A DNA stretch of 64,000 nucleotides from Nitrospira sp. BO4 (GCA_030144965.1 JAMPUU010000019.1:1-64000); one strand, 5' to 3'; shown: positions 36,974-46,060, counted from the stretch's first letter. Notes: a model not told the origin generated them from the sequence alone. Translations and numbers: made by a program.

Positions 36974-37444
36974 ATGGCGATGATTAAACGAGGCGGCTCT
37001 CTCGTCGTGATGTTGATGCTCATGGCGACGATGCTGTCATGCGGCTCGCGCCCGCCGATCGATGACCGCGTTCCCTCCACGCACTTGGAAAAAGCCCTCG
37101 CCTTGCAGGCACCGTTCGGTGATGCGCGGCACGCTGCACCGGAGATTGTGGCAGCGGGGAAAACTCTCTATGAGGGCAAAGGCACCTGTCATCTCTGTCA
37201 TGGGTTGAGCGGGAAAGGAGATGGCCCGGCCAACCATATGCATGCCAAAAATCCTCCCCGAGATTTCACGGATTGCGCGGTGCAGAGAGATCGCGACGAT
37301 GGCGAGCTCTTCTGGATTATCAAGTACGGTAGTCCAGGAACTGCCATGCAGGCCCTCATTCCGAACCTTCTCAGTGAAGAGGAAGGCTGGAAAGTGATTG
37401 CTTATCTGCGAACCTTCTGCAAGTGGGGAGAGCCACCGGCTTAA
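36974..37444 (+). CDS. Monohaem cytochrome c lipoprotein
   Basis: 156 residues from ATG 36974 with AGGAGGAG upstream; upstream in-frame codons are not used. A lipobox ends at Cys23 (LMATMLSC), predicting a lipid-anchored envelope protein. One c-type haem site, C72-H-L-C75-H76, lies in a cytochrome-c-fold domain with 'GKGDGPA' after it and a C-terminal helix (WKVIAYLRTFC). A Met in the GTAMQAL region is a plausible sixth ligand. It lies 79 bp before the cytochrome-porin gene, suggesting joint function in outer-membrane/periplasmic electron transfer. Confidence 0.88.
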   Translation: MAMIKRGGSLVVMLMLMATMLSCGSRPPIDDRVPSTHLEKALALQAPFGDARHAAPEIVAAGKTLYEGKGTCHLCHGLSGKGDGPANHMHAKNPPRDFTDCAVQRDRDDGELFWIIKYGSPGTAMQALIPNLLSEEEGWKVIAYLRTFCKWGEPPA

Positions 37445-37523
37445 CCTGGTTTCCTGATCTCTTGGCAGGGAACAACGCCCACTATTTTAGTTCGGGCGAG
37501 AGTGGAAAGGAGCTCGTTGGGGT

Positions 37524-38984
37524 ATGAAACACCGTCTAGGGGTGCAAGCCACTCTCCTGCTGGTCGGGCTGATTGCCTTGGTGGGCTATGACTGGAGCCA
37601 ACTCGCCACCGACGCCCAGGCGATTCCCGCGTTTGCCCGGAAGTACGGGTTCTCATGTAATGTCTGTCACGTGCCCGGCTTCCCGAAACTCAACGACACC
37701 GGCAATATCTTCCGCGATCAAGGCTATCAAGTGGATTCTGAACGGGATCTGCCGACGCACGAAAGCATCTCCATGGGGTACATTCCCATTTCCTTCCGCA
37801 CGACGGTGGGCTATCAACGAGCCAGTGTTCGGACCGACGCCACCGGCGTGACCACGGGAGGGTTCGGCTTCACGGGATTGGATATCCTCAGTTTCGGAAC
37901 CCTGACGCGCAATATCGCCTTTGGGGTTGTGTATACGCCGGGATTGGGGAGTGCTGGATTTGGGACTGGCGCCAGTGATAGTGATCTCGAGGCCGCGTTT
38001 GTCCGACTGATGCGGCTAGAACAATTTCTGGGAGTGAAACCTGAAGCCGGCAATTATCTCCTGAACCTGAAGGTGGGTAAATTCGAGCTGGATGTGCCCT
38101 TCAGCGAGAAACGCAGTCCGACCCTGAATACCCCGTTTGTGCTGTATCATTATTTACCCGGCACACCATACACATCGACCATCAGCGGGACCTCCACGAG
38201 TTCCTATCTCAATCCCAACTCGTTTGCGATCGGCGAGAATCAACCTGGTCTTGAGCTGACCGGGATAAAGAAGACGGCTGCTACGGAAGGGTACTTCCGA
38301 TACACCCTCGCCGCTCTCACGACCAATGCCTTTTCCGGGCCGCTCAGCGGATGCAGCGCCGGGACGACGTGTGGTACGGGAGGCCGAAACGTCAACTTCT
38401 ATGGTCATGTCACCCAGTCGTTCGGAGGCTATGGCATCGTGTCTGGACATCGGCTCGGCCTGTTCGGCGCCTATGGCACAGCACCTACGGTCGTCAATGC
38501 GACGTGTCCGACCTGCCAAGCGGTTGCCGGCAGCGGGCAACCCTTCCACCGCGTCGGAGGCGACTTCAGCTTGACCTTCGATGGGCAATGGAACTTGTTC
38601 GGCGCGCTGATGTATGGCAACGATAGTAAGAACTTGTTTACGTCCCAAGGCATCGTCAACGCACAGCGGGCGGCTTGGTATGGGGCATTTGTGCAATTGG
38701 ACTGGTATCCGACGCTGCTTCCCTTCATCCATATGCCAGGGTGGCTGTTGTCGTATCGCTACGACTTGATCCGCAACATCCAGCAAGGGGATCCGACTTT
38801 CGCCAAGGACTATAACAACGTGAACTCTCATACGTTCATGGGGCGGTATTACCTCCATCAGTCCAGCCGAACCGATATTGCGCTGCACATGGAGTACAAC
38901 TTCTACCAGACCGCCAGGGTCGGAACCGGTGGCGGGGATTTACACGGCCAGACGCTGCTGTCCGGAATCGACTTTGCGTTCTAA
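37524..38984 (+). CDS. Fused monohaem cytochrome/outer-membrane beta-barrel, Cyc2-like
   Basis: 486 residues. Signal peptide to about residue 32, then a short cytochrome head: IPAFARKYGFSCNVCH (haem Cys45/Cys48, His49) and a downstream PKLNDTGNIFRDQGY segment. The remaining ~410 residues show alternating amphipathic strands with aromatic girdles and end in Phe (GIDFAF), typical of an outer-membrane barrel. This layout is that of Cyc2-type cytochrome-porins, in which one haem is wrapped in a barrel to pass electrons across the outer membrane. The established family oxidises Fe(II); substrate here is not proven. Four extra Cys appear in loops (GCSAGTTC, ATCPTC). GGAG lies upstream of the ATG. 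Confidence 0.8.
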   Translation: MKHRLGVQATLLLVGLIALVGYDWSQLATDAQAIPAFARKYGFSCNVCHVPGFPKLNDTGNIFRDQGYQVDSERDLPTHESISMGYIPISFRTTVGYQRASVRTDATGVTTGGFGFTGLDILSFGTLTRNIAFGVVYTPGLGSAGFGTGASDSDLEAAFVRLMRLEQFLGVKPEAGNYLLNLKVGKFELDVPFSEKRSPTLNTPFVLYHYLPGTPYTSTISGTSTSSYLNPNSFAIGENQPGLELTGIKKTAATEGYFRYTLAALTTNAFSGPLSGCSAGTTCGTGGRNVNFYGHVTQSFGGYGIVSGHRLGLFGAYGTAPTVVNATCPTCQAVAGSGQPFHRVGGDFSLTFDGQWNLFGALMYGNDSKNLFTSQGIVNAQRAAWYGAFVQLDWYPTLLPFIHMPGWLLSYRYDLIRNIQQGDPTFAKDYNNVNSHTFMGRYYLHQSSRTDIALHMEYNFYQTARVGTGGGDLHGQTLLSGIDFAF

Positions 38985-39066
38985 TTGAGGTGAAAGTGTG
39001 GCCGCAAGAATTCACCAGCGTCGGAGGATCGGTGAACTGGTGGGGTACGATTCCAATGAGTCATGA

Positions 39067-39930
39067 ATGATGCGATCATCGCGAATCGGATTGGTCGGAC
39101 TCACTGTGTGCCTGGTCGCATGCTCCGGCCCACCCCTGAGTACCACGGTGGTGAGGGCCGCCACGCCCATCACGCGAACCGCCTGTCACCAATGTGAGGA
39201 GGCAGCCCGGTTTGTCCGGCTCCAACAGATGTCCGATGACTCTCACGCGGCTTCCTCTCGCCAGTTCACACATCCACTTGTCCTCACTCCTGAGGAATGG
39301 ACCGCGCTCCTCGCGACCGTGCAGGTCCAGCGTCAAGCCGAGGGCCTTCTGTTCCGGGACCCACCAGGGCCGGTGCTCCCCGCCTTCACTCCGGAGGACA
39401 TCAGATTTCTCTGCGCCGCATTGAGCCAGGCCTTTGCGCAAGCCCAACCCCATGAAATGGTCGTGTTTGGACTCAGTCACCTGAACTCGTACAACATGAC
39501 TGAATTCACGACCGGCGGATGGTTCGCCGAAGGGTCTTCGCTGCATCTTGTCTTAGCAAACTATCGAAAGGTCGTCACCATGCCGGGTACCCGTCAATTG
39601 CTTTGGGAGCGCCCCCTGCGTCCGGATGCAGGCCCTCGCTACGATCTGGTCGCGAGCCAGTATCAGACACCCGTGGGCGACGCTGGGGCGTGGGCGGGTC
39701 TGTTTTCGCCCTCCCCAGCTGAAGTGAGTATTTCGTACCAGGCGGTGCTGGTTGGAGAGCCGGGCGACCCCTCGACACCTCAGAAAGAGCTTGCATCTTC
39801 CCCTGATAGGGATCCTCCCACTCTGTCACTCGAAGAGCGCCTCCGGATGCTGAAGCGGTGGCACGACCAGGGGTTGATCACGGAAGACGAGTATCATGTC
39901 AAGAAACAACGGCTCCTGGAACGCTTCTAA
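39067..39930 (+). CDS. Lipoprotein with C-terminal SHOCT domain
   Basis: 287 residues; signal with lipobox VCLVAC near residue 19, so membrane-anchored. The central domain (about 60-230) is unrecognised and includes HEMVVFGLSHLNSYNM. Residues from about 255 form a SHOCT domain (LEERLRMLKRWHDQGLITEDEY), a short helical module often found on membrane-associated proteins. A TACHQCEEA segment near the N terminus has a C-x2-C but no following His, so it is not a haem site. It is 82 bp after the cytochrome-porin gene, in the same direction and inside the same island. Confidence 0.72.
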   Translation: MMRSSRIGLVGLTVCLVACSGPPLSTTVVRAATPITRTACHQCEEAARFVRLQQMSDDSHAASSRQFTHPLVLTPEEWTALLATVQVQRQAEGLLFRDPPGPVLPAFTPEDIRFLCAALSQAFAQAQPHEMVVFGLSHLNSYNMTEFTTGGWFAEGSSLHLVLANYRKVVTMPGTRQLLWERPLRPDAGPRYDLVASQYQTPVGDAGAWAGLFSPSPAEVSISYQAVLVGEPGDPSTPQKELASSPDRDPPTLSLEERLRMLKRWHDQGLITEDEYHVKKQRLLERF

Positions 39931-40453
39931 GCCATCTCGCGCAGAAATCATTGCGATAGTCCAATCGCGTAACGACCACAGTACTTAACCAACAAGAACT
40001 GACTACTGAACCATTGATAACCCGAACAATCCTTTAGACAATCATCTTCCGACATTGGTTCTCATAGGACAAACCTAGCCTCCGAAGGGAGCGTGATACC
40101 GGATGAGAACGAGCAACAACGTCGTAACGAACGATTGCTTCTGAGGGGACAGCCCAGTTTTTCCCAACGCAAGGATGGGCAGGGGACAGATTGGAATATA
40201 CATACAGCAGATCGTGTTGTTCTTGATTTCCGTCTGTCCTCTCAAGGCCTACGCACAGATTCTATACCTGTATCGCCCACCATGTTGTCCTGCTGGGTGC
40301 TTACTCTAACTCCTTGGAAATATTGATACAGTAGCTTGGAAGCAACGCCTCGTGTTCTGGACAGAAATGAGGACGTCAGCTACACTTCTGATTGTGGTGA
40401 TGTGTCTGGCTTGAGGATCGCGTGGTGAGGACCAAAACAAGCGAGGTAATGTT
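39931..40453. other. Intergenic with right att repeat
   Basis: No gene is supported. It contains the right tRNA-Val-end repeat at 40254-40283. A GGGGACAG motif occurs twice (about 40146 and 40192) within 50 bp, reminiscent of REP-type elements, but no full palindrome was established. Confidence 0.4.
40254..40283 (+). repeat. Putative att repeat, right copy (tRNA-Val 3' end)
   Basis: 28/30 identical to 36081-36110 and in the same orientation. No tRNA body precedes it, so it is a 3'-end duplication rather than a second tRNA. Confidence 0.75.
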
Positions 40454-40795
40454 ATGAGAGCAACGTGGACGGTTGTCGGTATCATGATGTTGGCTATGGT
40501 CGCAGCTGGCTGCAGCACAACACACCAGCAACGTGCCGGCGCCGATGATAAGGAATACACTCCCCCGACGAGCATTTACAACATTCTGGATAGCACTGCA
40601 CTGGTCTATTCAGACCCGGCTGCTGGATCAGCCGTGAACGATCATCCTCTTCGTTGGCTCGGGTTCGTTTCACATCCGATAGGCCAAGCTTTCGACTACG
40701 GGATTAATCGGCCTTTGTACACGCTCTCGAGCGGGTTCTCGTATCTCAGCGGGTACACGGCAGAAGACAATATGCTAGACGCACAACGCCGCTAA
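40454..40795 (+). CDS. Small lipoprotein
   Basis: 113 residues with lipobox VAAGC near residue 20. The mature part has a Tyr/Leu-rich segment (YNILDSTALVYSD, HPIGQAFDYGINRPLYTLSSGFSYLSGYT) with no enzymatic motif. AGG precedes the ATG by about 8 bases. It is the first gene outside the tRNA-Val island and is followed by a strong terminator. The family is not recognised. Confidence 0.75.
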   Translation: MRATWTVVGIMMLAMVAAGCSTTHQQRAGADDKEYTPPTSIYNILDSTALVYSDPAAGSAVNDHPLRWLGFVSHPIGQAFDYGINRPLYTLSSGFSYLSGYTAEDNMLDAQRR

Positions 40796-40820
40796 ACTCA
40801 GCCAGTGCTTTTGCGAAAGC

Positions 40821-40851
40821 CGAGGCCCACTCTTTGGAAGCGTGGGCCTCG
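40821..40851 (+). terminator. Terminator after the small lipoprotein gene
   Basis: CGAGGCCCAC (40821-40830) pairs perfectly with GTGGGCCTCG (40842-40851), followed by CAGTTTCCTCTT. A 10-bp GC-rich stem 26 bp after the stop codon supports an intrinsic terminator, with a weak U-tract. Confidence 0.7.
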
Positions 40852-40913
40852 CAGTTTCCTCTTCGCCAAGACCCCCTCAAATCGTGTATTGTCCCTCTTA
40901 TAGGGATCCAGTC

Positions 40914-42062
40914 ATGAGTTTCTTGAGATACCTGTCTTCAGCCGGTTTGTTGATAATATTGGGTCTTACGATCGGGTGCAGCGGCCCAGCAGCCCCCGTT
41001 CGGCCCCCCCTCCCTCCCTCAAAAACCGATCTCGTTCTGCTTGCCTCGACGGCACTCTGCGAGCGCAAGGCCGAATTTCTAGAAAAACATCCTCCCACGA
41101 CGCACACGTCGAGAGACTGGGGAGCAGGCCGCGAACTCACGATTTCGTTGGAGAAGAGTGCCTCGCACGGAGAAGAATCCTACTTCTTCGACGAAGATGG
41201 TGTCCTGGTGGGGGTACTCTTTACGTTCCCCCGAGGGCTGGACCTCAAGCCGTATTCAGTGCTCCGGCAGACGCTCTCGCAGCTGAAGCCGTCACTCGAG
41301 TTCTACTTGAACGTAGCCGAATTGGAGACGAGAACGAACATGGAGAGCAGTGCTCTTCTGGAAACCGGCGACGAGAAAAGCACGACCCAGTATCTCGTCA
41401 CAAGTCTGCGAGAGCATCCGATGTTGCTTCAAGCTTCCTTCACCATCGACCCGTATGTGCGGCTGTTTTCTCCATACCGGCGGGAGTTTCTCGATCGGCT
41501 TCGCAACCCGACAGGAGGCAAGGGAGGACAGAAGATGGAGAGTCAAGGAATCGAAGACAAGGAGCCGTTCGCGTCTTTGCAGCAATTCGCCCGTGGCCAA
41601 GCCGCGCAGCTCGCCTATTGCGGTGAAAAAAACTATGATATCGCGGCCGACGCCTACCAGAAAGCCATTACAAGTGGGTTTACCAACAAGGTGTGGCTTG
41701 CCGAAGCTCGACATAAGCTGGGAGTCGCTTGGCAAGCGAAGGGTCAATTCGAAAAAGCGAAAACAGAGTTGCTGGAATCGCTCGCTCTCAGACCCAACAT
41801 CCCCGAAGTGCTGAACAACCTCGGAACAGTTCAGGTCAAACTCGGTGATAAAGCCGCCGGCTTGAGCTCGTTTGAAAGAGCGGTCGTCCTTCGCCCCAAC
41901 TATGCTCTAGCCCGATACAACCTTGCCGAAGCGTCTGAAATGACGAATCCAAAGCGCGCCCTCTCCGAATACGAAACCTACCTTGCCATCGTAGAAGGGG
42001 TTCCCGAAGAGGCGGATCGCATTGCTTACGTAAAGGAACGCATCAAGGTATTAAAGCAGTAG
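40914..42062 (+). CDS. TPR-repeat lipoprotein
   Basis: 382 residues from ATG 40914; lipobox LGLTIGC at residue ~22. The N-terminal domain (about 30-200) is unrecognised. Three or four TPR units occupy about 235-370, with typical Trp/Gly/Ala/Pro positions: LAYCGEKNYDIAADAYQKAI, ARHKLGVAWQAKGQFEKAKTELLESLALRPN, LNNLGTVQVKLGDKAAGLSSFERAVVLRPNY. TPR lipoproteins commonly assemble envelope complexes. The partner is unknown. Confidence 0.85.
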   Translation: MSFLRYLSSAGLLIILGLTIGCSGPAAPVRPPLPPSKTDLVLLASTALCERKAEFLEKHPPTTHTSRDWGAGRELTISLEKSASHGEESYFFDEDGVLVGVLFTFPRGLDLKPYSVLRQTLSQLKPSLEFYLNVAELETRTNMESSALLETGDEKSTTQYLVTSLREHPMLLQASFTIDPYVRLFSPYRREFLDRLRNPTGGKGGQKMESQGIEDKEPFASLQQFARGQAAQLAYCGEKNYDIAADAYQKAITSGFTNKVWLAEARHKLGVAWQAKGQFEKAKTELLESLALRPNIPEVLNNLGTVQVKLGDKAAGLSSFERAVVLRPNYALARYNLAEASEMTNPKRALSEYETYLAIVEGVPEEADRIAYVKERIKVLKQ

Positions 42063-42167
42063 TCTTCACTCTACGTACTCGGCCCTACCAGGGTCCGCGA
42101 CTTAACGACGAACAAGTAATTCTTGGAGAATGTCGTCGGAGCAAGAGTTTCAATATGACAAAATGGC

Positions 42168-42617
42168 TCAGCCTCGAGCCCGTTCCTGCTGTTCCTGGAG
42201 GGTTTTGCACTCGATGCAGAGTGTGGTCACGGGACGGGCTTTGAGCCGCTTGTAAGGGATGTCTCCGCCGCAGTGTTCGCAAATCCCATAGGTCGCGACA
42301 TTCATCCGTTCCAGAGCCTCGTCGATCTTCTTGAGCAACTTCCGCTCGCGCTCGCGAATTCGCATAGAAAAATTCTGATCGACTTCGGCGGAAGCTTGGT
42401 CGCTGACGTCTGGAAATGCCTCGAGATCGCCGCGGTGCGTCAGCACTTCCCCAACCTCATTCAGGATTGCCGCACGCTGGCGCTCAAGGTCACGGCGAAT
42501 GTCAGGGTATTTTGCCTTCTTGGCAGGTGCTTTCTGACTATCTCTCGAACCCTTGGTGCGCGCCGTGCTCGGCGATTTGGTCGAAGGAGCGCGTTTACTG
42601 GACGGGCGTGCTTTCAT
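42168..42617 (-). CDS. DksA/TraR-type zinc-finger regulator
   Basis: 149 residues from ATG 42617 (GGAA 8 bases upstream). A basic N-terminal tail (about 1-45, Ser/Lys/Arg-rich) precedes a coiled coil (about 45-110) and a four-Cys zinc finger: CEHCGG and CIEC with KRLKARPVTT between, the DksA/TraR signature. Such proteins bind RNA polymerase in the secondary channel and alter promoter choice, often with ppGpp. The coiled-coil tip lacks an obvious DxxDxA motif (DVSDQASAEVD is the nearest), so DksA-like activity is likely but not certain. Confidence 0.85.
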   Translation of the reverse strand: MKARPSSKRAPSTKSPSTARTKGSRDSQKAPAKKAKYPDIRRDLERQRAAILNEVGEVLTHRGDLEAFPDVSDQASAEVDQNFSMRIRERERKLLKKIDEALERMNVATYGICEHCGGDIPYKRLKARPVTTLCIECKTLQEQQERARG

Positions 42618-42689
42618 AGCCAAGTTCCATGTGTGAGAAAACAGCAAACTATACCAACCTGAATCAGGAGGGTCAACGAGGACCGAACG

Positions 42690-43292
42690 CTACAAATCTC
42701 GCCGACCTTCGATCGATTTCAACAACGTCACTTCGTCCGCATACTCAATGTCCATGCCCACGGGAATTCCATAGGCGATTCGAGAAACACGCACACCGAA
42801 CGGCTTGAGCAACCGGGTGAGGTAGATTGCCGTGGCTTCTCCTTCAATCGTAGGGTTCGTTGCAAGAATGATTTCTTCGACCCCTCCGAGTTTTACACGC
42901 TCAATGAGTTCGTCAGCTTTGATATCTCCCGGACCTACGCCGTCGAGCGGCGAAAGCGCGCCCAACAGAACGTGATAAAGTCCATGGTAGGCGCCGGCGC
43001 GTTCAACCGCATAGAGGGTGCTCGGTTCTTCAACGACAAAAATCTTAGTACGATCGCGCTTAGGGTCAAGACAAAACTCGCACAAATCCCCTTCGGCGAT
43101 ATTCCGGCAGCTTCTGCAAAATGCCAGCCCATCCTTCACTGCACGTATGGCATCCGCCAAGCGCAAGGCGTCCTCCCGTTCAGCTTTCATGAGGTGAAAA
43201 GCCAAACGCTGCGCGCTCTTGTGGCCGATTCCCGGGAGACGGACCAGCTCCTTGATCAATCTTGCCAACAGCCCTTGCTGATCGACGGCCAT
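42690..43292 (-). CDS. recR: Recombination mediator protein RecR
   Basis: DNA-repair protein of the RecFOR pathway. 200 residues: N-terminal helix-hairpin-helix (LPGIGHKSAQRLAFHLM), C4 zinc finger Cys59/62/71/74, then a Toprim domain with VVEEPSTLYAVERAGAYHGLYHVLLG. The start overlaps the ybaB stop by one base (TGATG). The recR-ybaB-dnaX order is widely conserved in bacteria. Confidence 0.97.
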   Translation of the reverse strand: MAVDQQGLLARLIKELVRLPGIGHKSAQRLAFHLMKAEREDALRLADAIRAVKDGLAFCRSCRNIAEGDLCEFCLDPKRDRTKIFVVEEPSTLYAVERAGAYHGLYHVLLGALSPLDGVGPGDIKADELIERVKLGGVEEIILATNPTIEGEATAIYLTRLLKPFGVRVSRIAYGIPVGMDIEYADEVTLLKSIEGRRDL

Positions 43293-43615
43293 CAGAAAAG
43301 GCCCGGGATTTTCATCCCCCCGGTCAGCGCTTTCATTTCGCCTTCCATCAATTCCTTGGCTTTACGGAGCGCCTCATTCGTCGCAGCCACCACGAGATCC
43401 TGAAGCATATCGACATCGCCGCTTTTGACGACCTCGGGATCGATGACCACGCTAACAATCTGCATCGCACCATTCGCCGTTACCGTGACAATCCCACCGC
43501 CCGCCGTCCCGCTGGCGGTTTTCGATGCCGCCTGCTCCTGAATCTTGGCCATTTGCTCCTGCATAGCCTGGGCTTGTTTGAGGATGTTGCTCATGTTGCC
43601 GAAAGGATTTTTCAT
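43292..43615 (-). CDS. Nucleoid-associated protein, YbaB/EbfC family
   Basis: 107 residues: a helical start (FGNMSNILKQAQAMQEQMAKIQE), a beta-hairpin with VTVTANGAMQIVSVVIDPEV, and a C-terminal helix. The family forms DNA-binding dimers of unclear precise role. The start overlaps the dnaX stop by 4 bp (ATGA), so translation is coupled. The Gly-rich C-terminal end (GGMKIPGLF) is typical. Confidence 0.95.
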   Translation of the reverse strand: MKNPFGNMSNILKQAQAMQEQMAKIQEQAASKTASGTAGGGIVTVTANGAMQIVSVVIDPEVVKSGDVDMLQDLVVAATNEALRKAKELMEGEMKALTGGMKIPGLF

Positions 43616-45408
43616 TCGCTTGCCTCCTGTTGGGCTATGGTACGAACATCGGCTAACTCGACGCCGAATATCTCAAGTGCCTGCTTGACCGTCGGATTTG
43701 CCTTCGCACGTTCGAATAACACCAACCGCTGCTCTTGTTCCTTGGCTGCTCGTGCTTGCGCCATCGTCGGCCCCTGTGGATGCGTGTCGGTGAGTTCAAT
43801 GATGCGAACCCGCACGGGGTGCCCCAATTGCTGCTCACAAAGCTTTGCTACCACGTGGAGATTCTCTTCCTTCTCCAGTCTGCCCCTGGCCAGGGTTGCC
43901 TGCTTGGCAAACCCGATGGTGACGAAGCCGCTTTCCATCCCGATAAACCGACCGGCTTCCAGGAAGGGTGCGATGTTTGGAAATGACGCAGCGACCTCTT
44001 CTTGGACTGATTCCCAATGCAGTGTCGGTTGTGGGCCGACGGCTGTGGGAAGGTGAGGAATCGAGGTGGTTGTCGTCGTATCGGTGACGAGCTTGTGGGA
44101 TGGAACGGGTGCATTCGCACGCTCTTCGTTCTTTCCTACCTCGGATGAGGGAGGTCTAGAGACCGATTTTGAGGCAAGAGATACGTCCTGTCGCACAGTC
44201 GGGGGAGGCGGTGTCGATGGCGCAGTCTTCTGTGCTTCAGGCGCAACCGAAAGTTTTTGGCTTGAAGACGGCCCTGTCGGGAGCGGCCGGGCAACGACAC
44301 TCTCCCTTTGACGCAGCAATCGCGTGGCTCGAACCGCCGCGGTCTCCATAACAAATCGAGGATGAGCGGTGAACCGTAATGAATCTTCCGCCTGGAGGAA
44401 GATTGCGAACAGTTCCTGAAGCTGTTCCGGAGTCAGCGTCTTCGCATCCATCGAAAGCTGCTTCAGATCTTCTTCCGATGTTTCGATCAAGCTCTGCAAC
44501 TCTCGTGTGCCAGGAACGACTGCCGCCACAAGCAAATTGCGGAGGTGTTCCACCACTTCGGCGCAAAATGCGCGCAAGTCATGTCCCTGGTCCAACAAAT
44601 TCGCCAGACTGGCTAGAGCGGTGGGGCTGTCTTGGGTGATCATGGCTCCGATGAGCCCCTGCACCAGCTCTTGTGGCACTGTGCCCAATAGCACTTCGAG
44701 ATCCGTGTGCCGGATGGTCTTCCCGCCATAGGCAATTGCCTGATCGAGCAAACTCAGAGCATCTCGCATACTACCTTCACTGGCACGAGCCAGGGCTACG
44801 AAGCTTCGTTCCTCGAGTGTCAACCCGTCCTGGACAGCCACGTGTCGAAGGCGTTCGATGATTTCGGTTCTGGCAATCCGCCGAAAATTATAATGCTGGC
44901 ATCGAGAAAGAATCGTCGCAGGGATCTTGTGGATTTCCGTTGTCGCAAAAATGAAGACCACATGTGCCGGCGGTTCTTCGAGCGTCTTCAACAGGGCATT
45001 GAAGGCTGAATTTGAGAGCATGTGAACTTCGTCGATGATATAGACTCGAAACTGACCACGAAACGGCGAGAATTTGACGTTCTCGCGGATCTCGCGAACA
45101 TCGTCCACGCCGGTATTGGACGCGCCGTCAATCTCGATCACGTCGACTGAGCTTCCTTGCGCAATCTCGCGGCAGTTTTCGCATGTATCGCACGGACGAC
45201 TGGTCAGCCCTCGTTCGCAGTTGAGCGCCTTCGCAAGGATACGCGCGACGGTCGTTTTCCCCACGCCTCGCGTGCCGGAAAAGAGGTAGGCGTGAGCGAT
45301 CCGCTTGGTGGAAACCGCGTTCATCAGCGTTTGGACGACATGGGGCTGCCCAATCACATCGTCAAACGTGCCGGGCCGGTATTTTCGTGCGGAGACTTGG
45401 TAGTCCAA
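43612..45408 (-). CDS. dnaX: DNA polymerase III subunit gamma/tau
   Basis: Clamp-loader ATPase, 598 residues. AAA+ domain (about 1-240) with Walker A Lys51 in FSGTRGVGKTT, zinc-binding cysteines (CERGLTSRPCDTCENC), Walker B in IDEVHMLS and SRC box LSRCQHY. Domain III follows to about 370, then a Pro/Ser-rich linker and a short domain ending in a DnaX-type C terminus (about 480-590). No obvious programmed frameshift heptamer (A-rich slippery site) was noticed by eye. Confidence 0.97.
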   Translation of the reverse strand: MDYQVSARKYRPGTFDDVIGQPHVVQTLMNAVSTKRIAHAYLFSGTRGVGKTTVARILAKALNCERGLTSRPCDTCENCREIAQGSSVDVIEIDGASNTGVDDVREIRENVKFSPFRGQFRVYIIDEVHMLSNSAFNALLKTLEEPPAHVVFIFATTEIHKIPATILSRCQHYNFRRIARTEIIERLRHVAVQDGLTLEERSFVALARASEGSMRDALSLLDQAIAYGGKTIRHTDLEVLLGTVPQELVQGLIGAMITQDSPTALASLANLLDQGHDLRAFCAEVVEHLRNLLVAAVVPGTRELQSLIETSEEDLKQLSMDAKTLTPEQLQELFAIFLQAEDSLRFTAHPRFVMETAAVRATRLLRQRESVVARPLPTGPSSSQKLSVAPEAQKTAPSTPPPPTVRQDVSLASKSVSRPPSSEVGKNEERANAPVPSHKLVTDTTTTTSIPHLPTAVGPQPTLHWESVQEEVAASFPNIAPFLEAGRFIGMESGFVTIGFAKQATLARGRLEKEENLHVVAKLCEQQLGHPVRVRIIELTDTHPQGPTMAQARAAKEQEQRLVLFERAKANPTVKQALEIFGVELADVRTIAQQEASE

Positions 45409-45516
45409 TGGATGCTTTACTCCCTATGGTGAGCGATATTCCAGGAGTGATGCAGATGCGAGACTTGGATCATCGGGGCAGTTCTGGTTCTTTCAACGCG
45501 TCTGATAAAAAGCAGT

Positions 45517-45617
45517 GGGGCCAGGTGATCCTGCGGCACACAGAACTGGCTGCTTACCGTTGCTTCCTTCCGGACCTGGCGGGGTTCACAGGGTTCTATT
45601 GCACAGGGCCCAGCCCC
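45517..45617 (-). ncRNA. ffs: Signal recognition particle RNA, small bacterial type
   Basis: On the minus strand a ~100-nt element begins GGGGCTGGGCCC and ends CCTGGCCCC, giving a closing stem. The apical region contains the hallmark GTCCGGAAGGAAGCA with the symmetric loop sequence for Ffh binding. A U-rich stretch (TTTTTAT) follows at about 45506-45510. It lies upstream of dnaX, a common location. Confidence 0.85.
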
Positions 45618-45722
45618 TATTCTCACGCTAGGCTCTCCAACAGTCCACACATGAGGTGTCATCCGCCCGTAACAATTACGATCCAACGATCAAAGAGCGG
45701 GCGATACACACGAAGTGCGGTA

Positions 45723-45812
<90 letters not shown>

Positions 45813-46060
45813 GCGTCGAGAAGTGTAAAGGGTGGCATCTTAGCATGCGTGTTCATGACCGGCAAGGCGGACGGTCTAGCCGTTGCGTCGGTTATGAGCT
45901 GGCCAGAAGGCGATTCTTGTCTCAAGACAATCACCTTTTGAGTTGCACCACGGTGAGCAGGAAAGAAGAGATTGCTCTCTACCCAGAGAAATCGATGAGG
46001 GGACCAACCTATCTGACCGAACCATTCCTACTAGGGATGGAGTACCCCCGGTCGTATGGG

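Larger units (their letters stand above)
36111..40253 (+). mobile_element. Putative decayed island at tRNA-Val
   Basis: The segment between two 30-bp repeats of the tRNA-Val 3' end. It contains a truncated, frameshifted integrase just inside the left repeat, an excisionase-like HTH, a lipoprotein cytochrome c, a cytochrome-porin fusion and a SHOCT lipoprotein. No transfer or replication genes remain. The boundaries are inferred from the repeats. Confidence 0.6.

Noticed and set aside
39185..39200. Haem-c site in the SHOCT lipoprotein
   Set aside because: The C-x2-C pair is followed by Glu, not His, so it cannot form a standard CxxCH haem attachment site.
40140..40200. REP-type element from the repeated GGGGACAG motif
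   Set aside because: Only two short motif copies; no convincing palindrome or nearby transposase.
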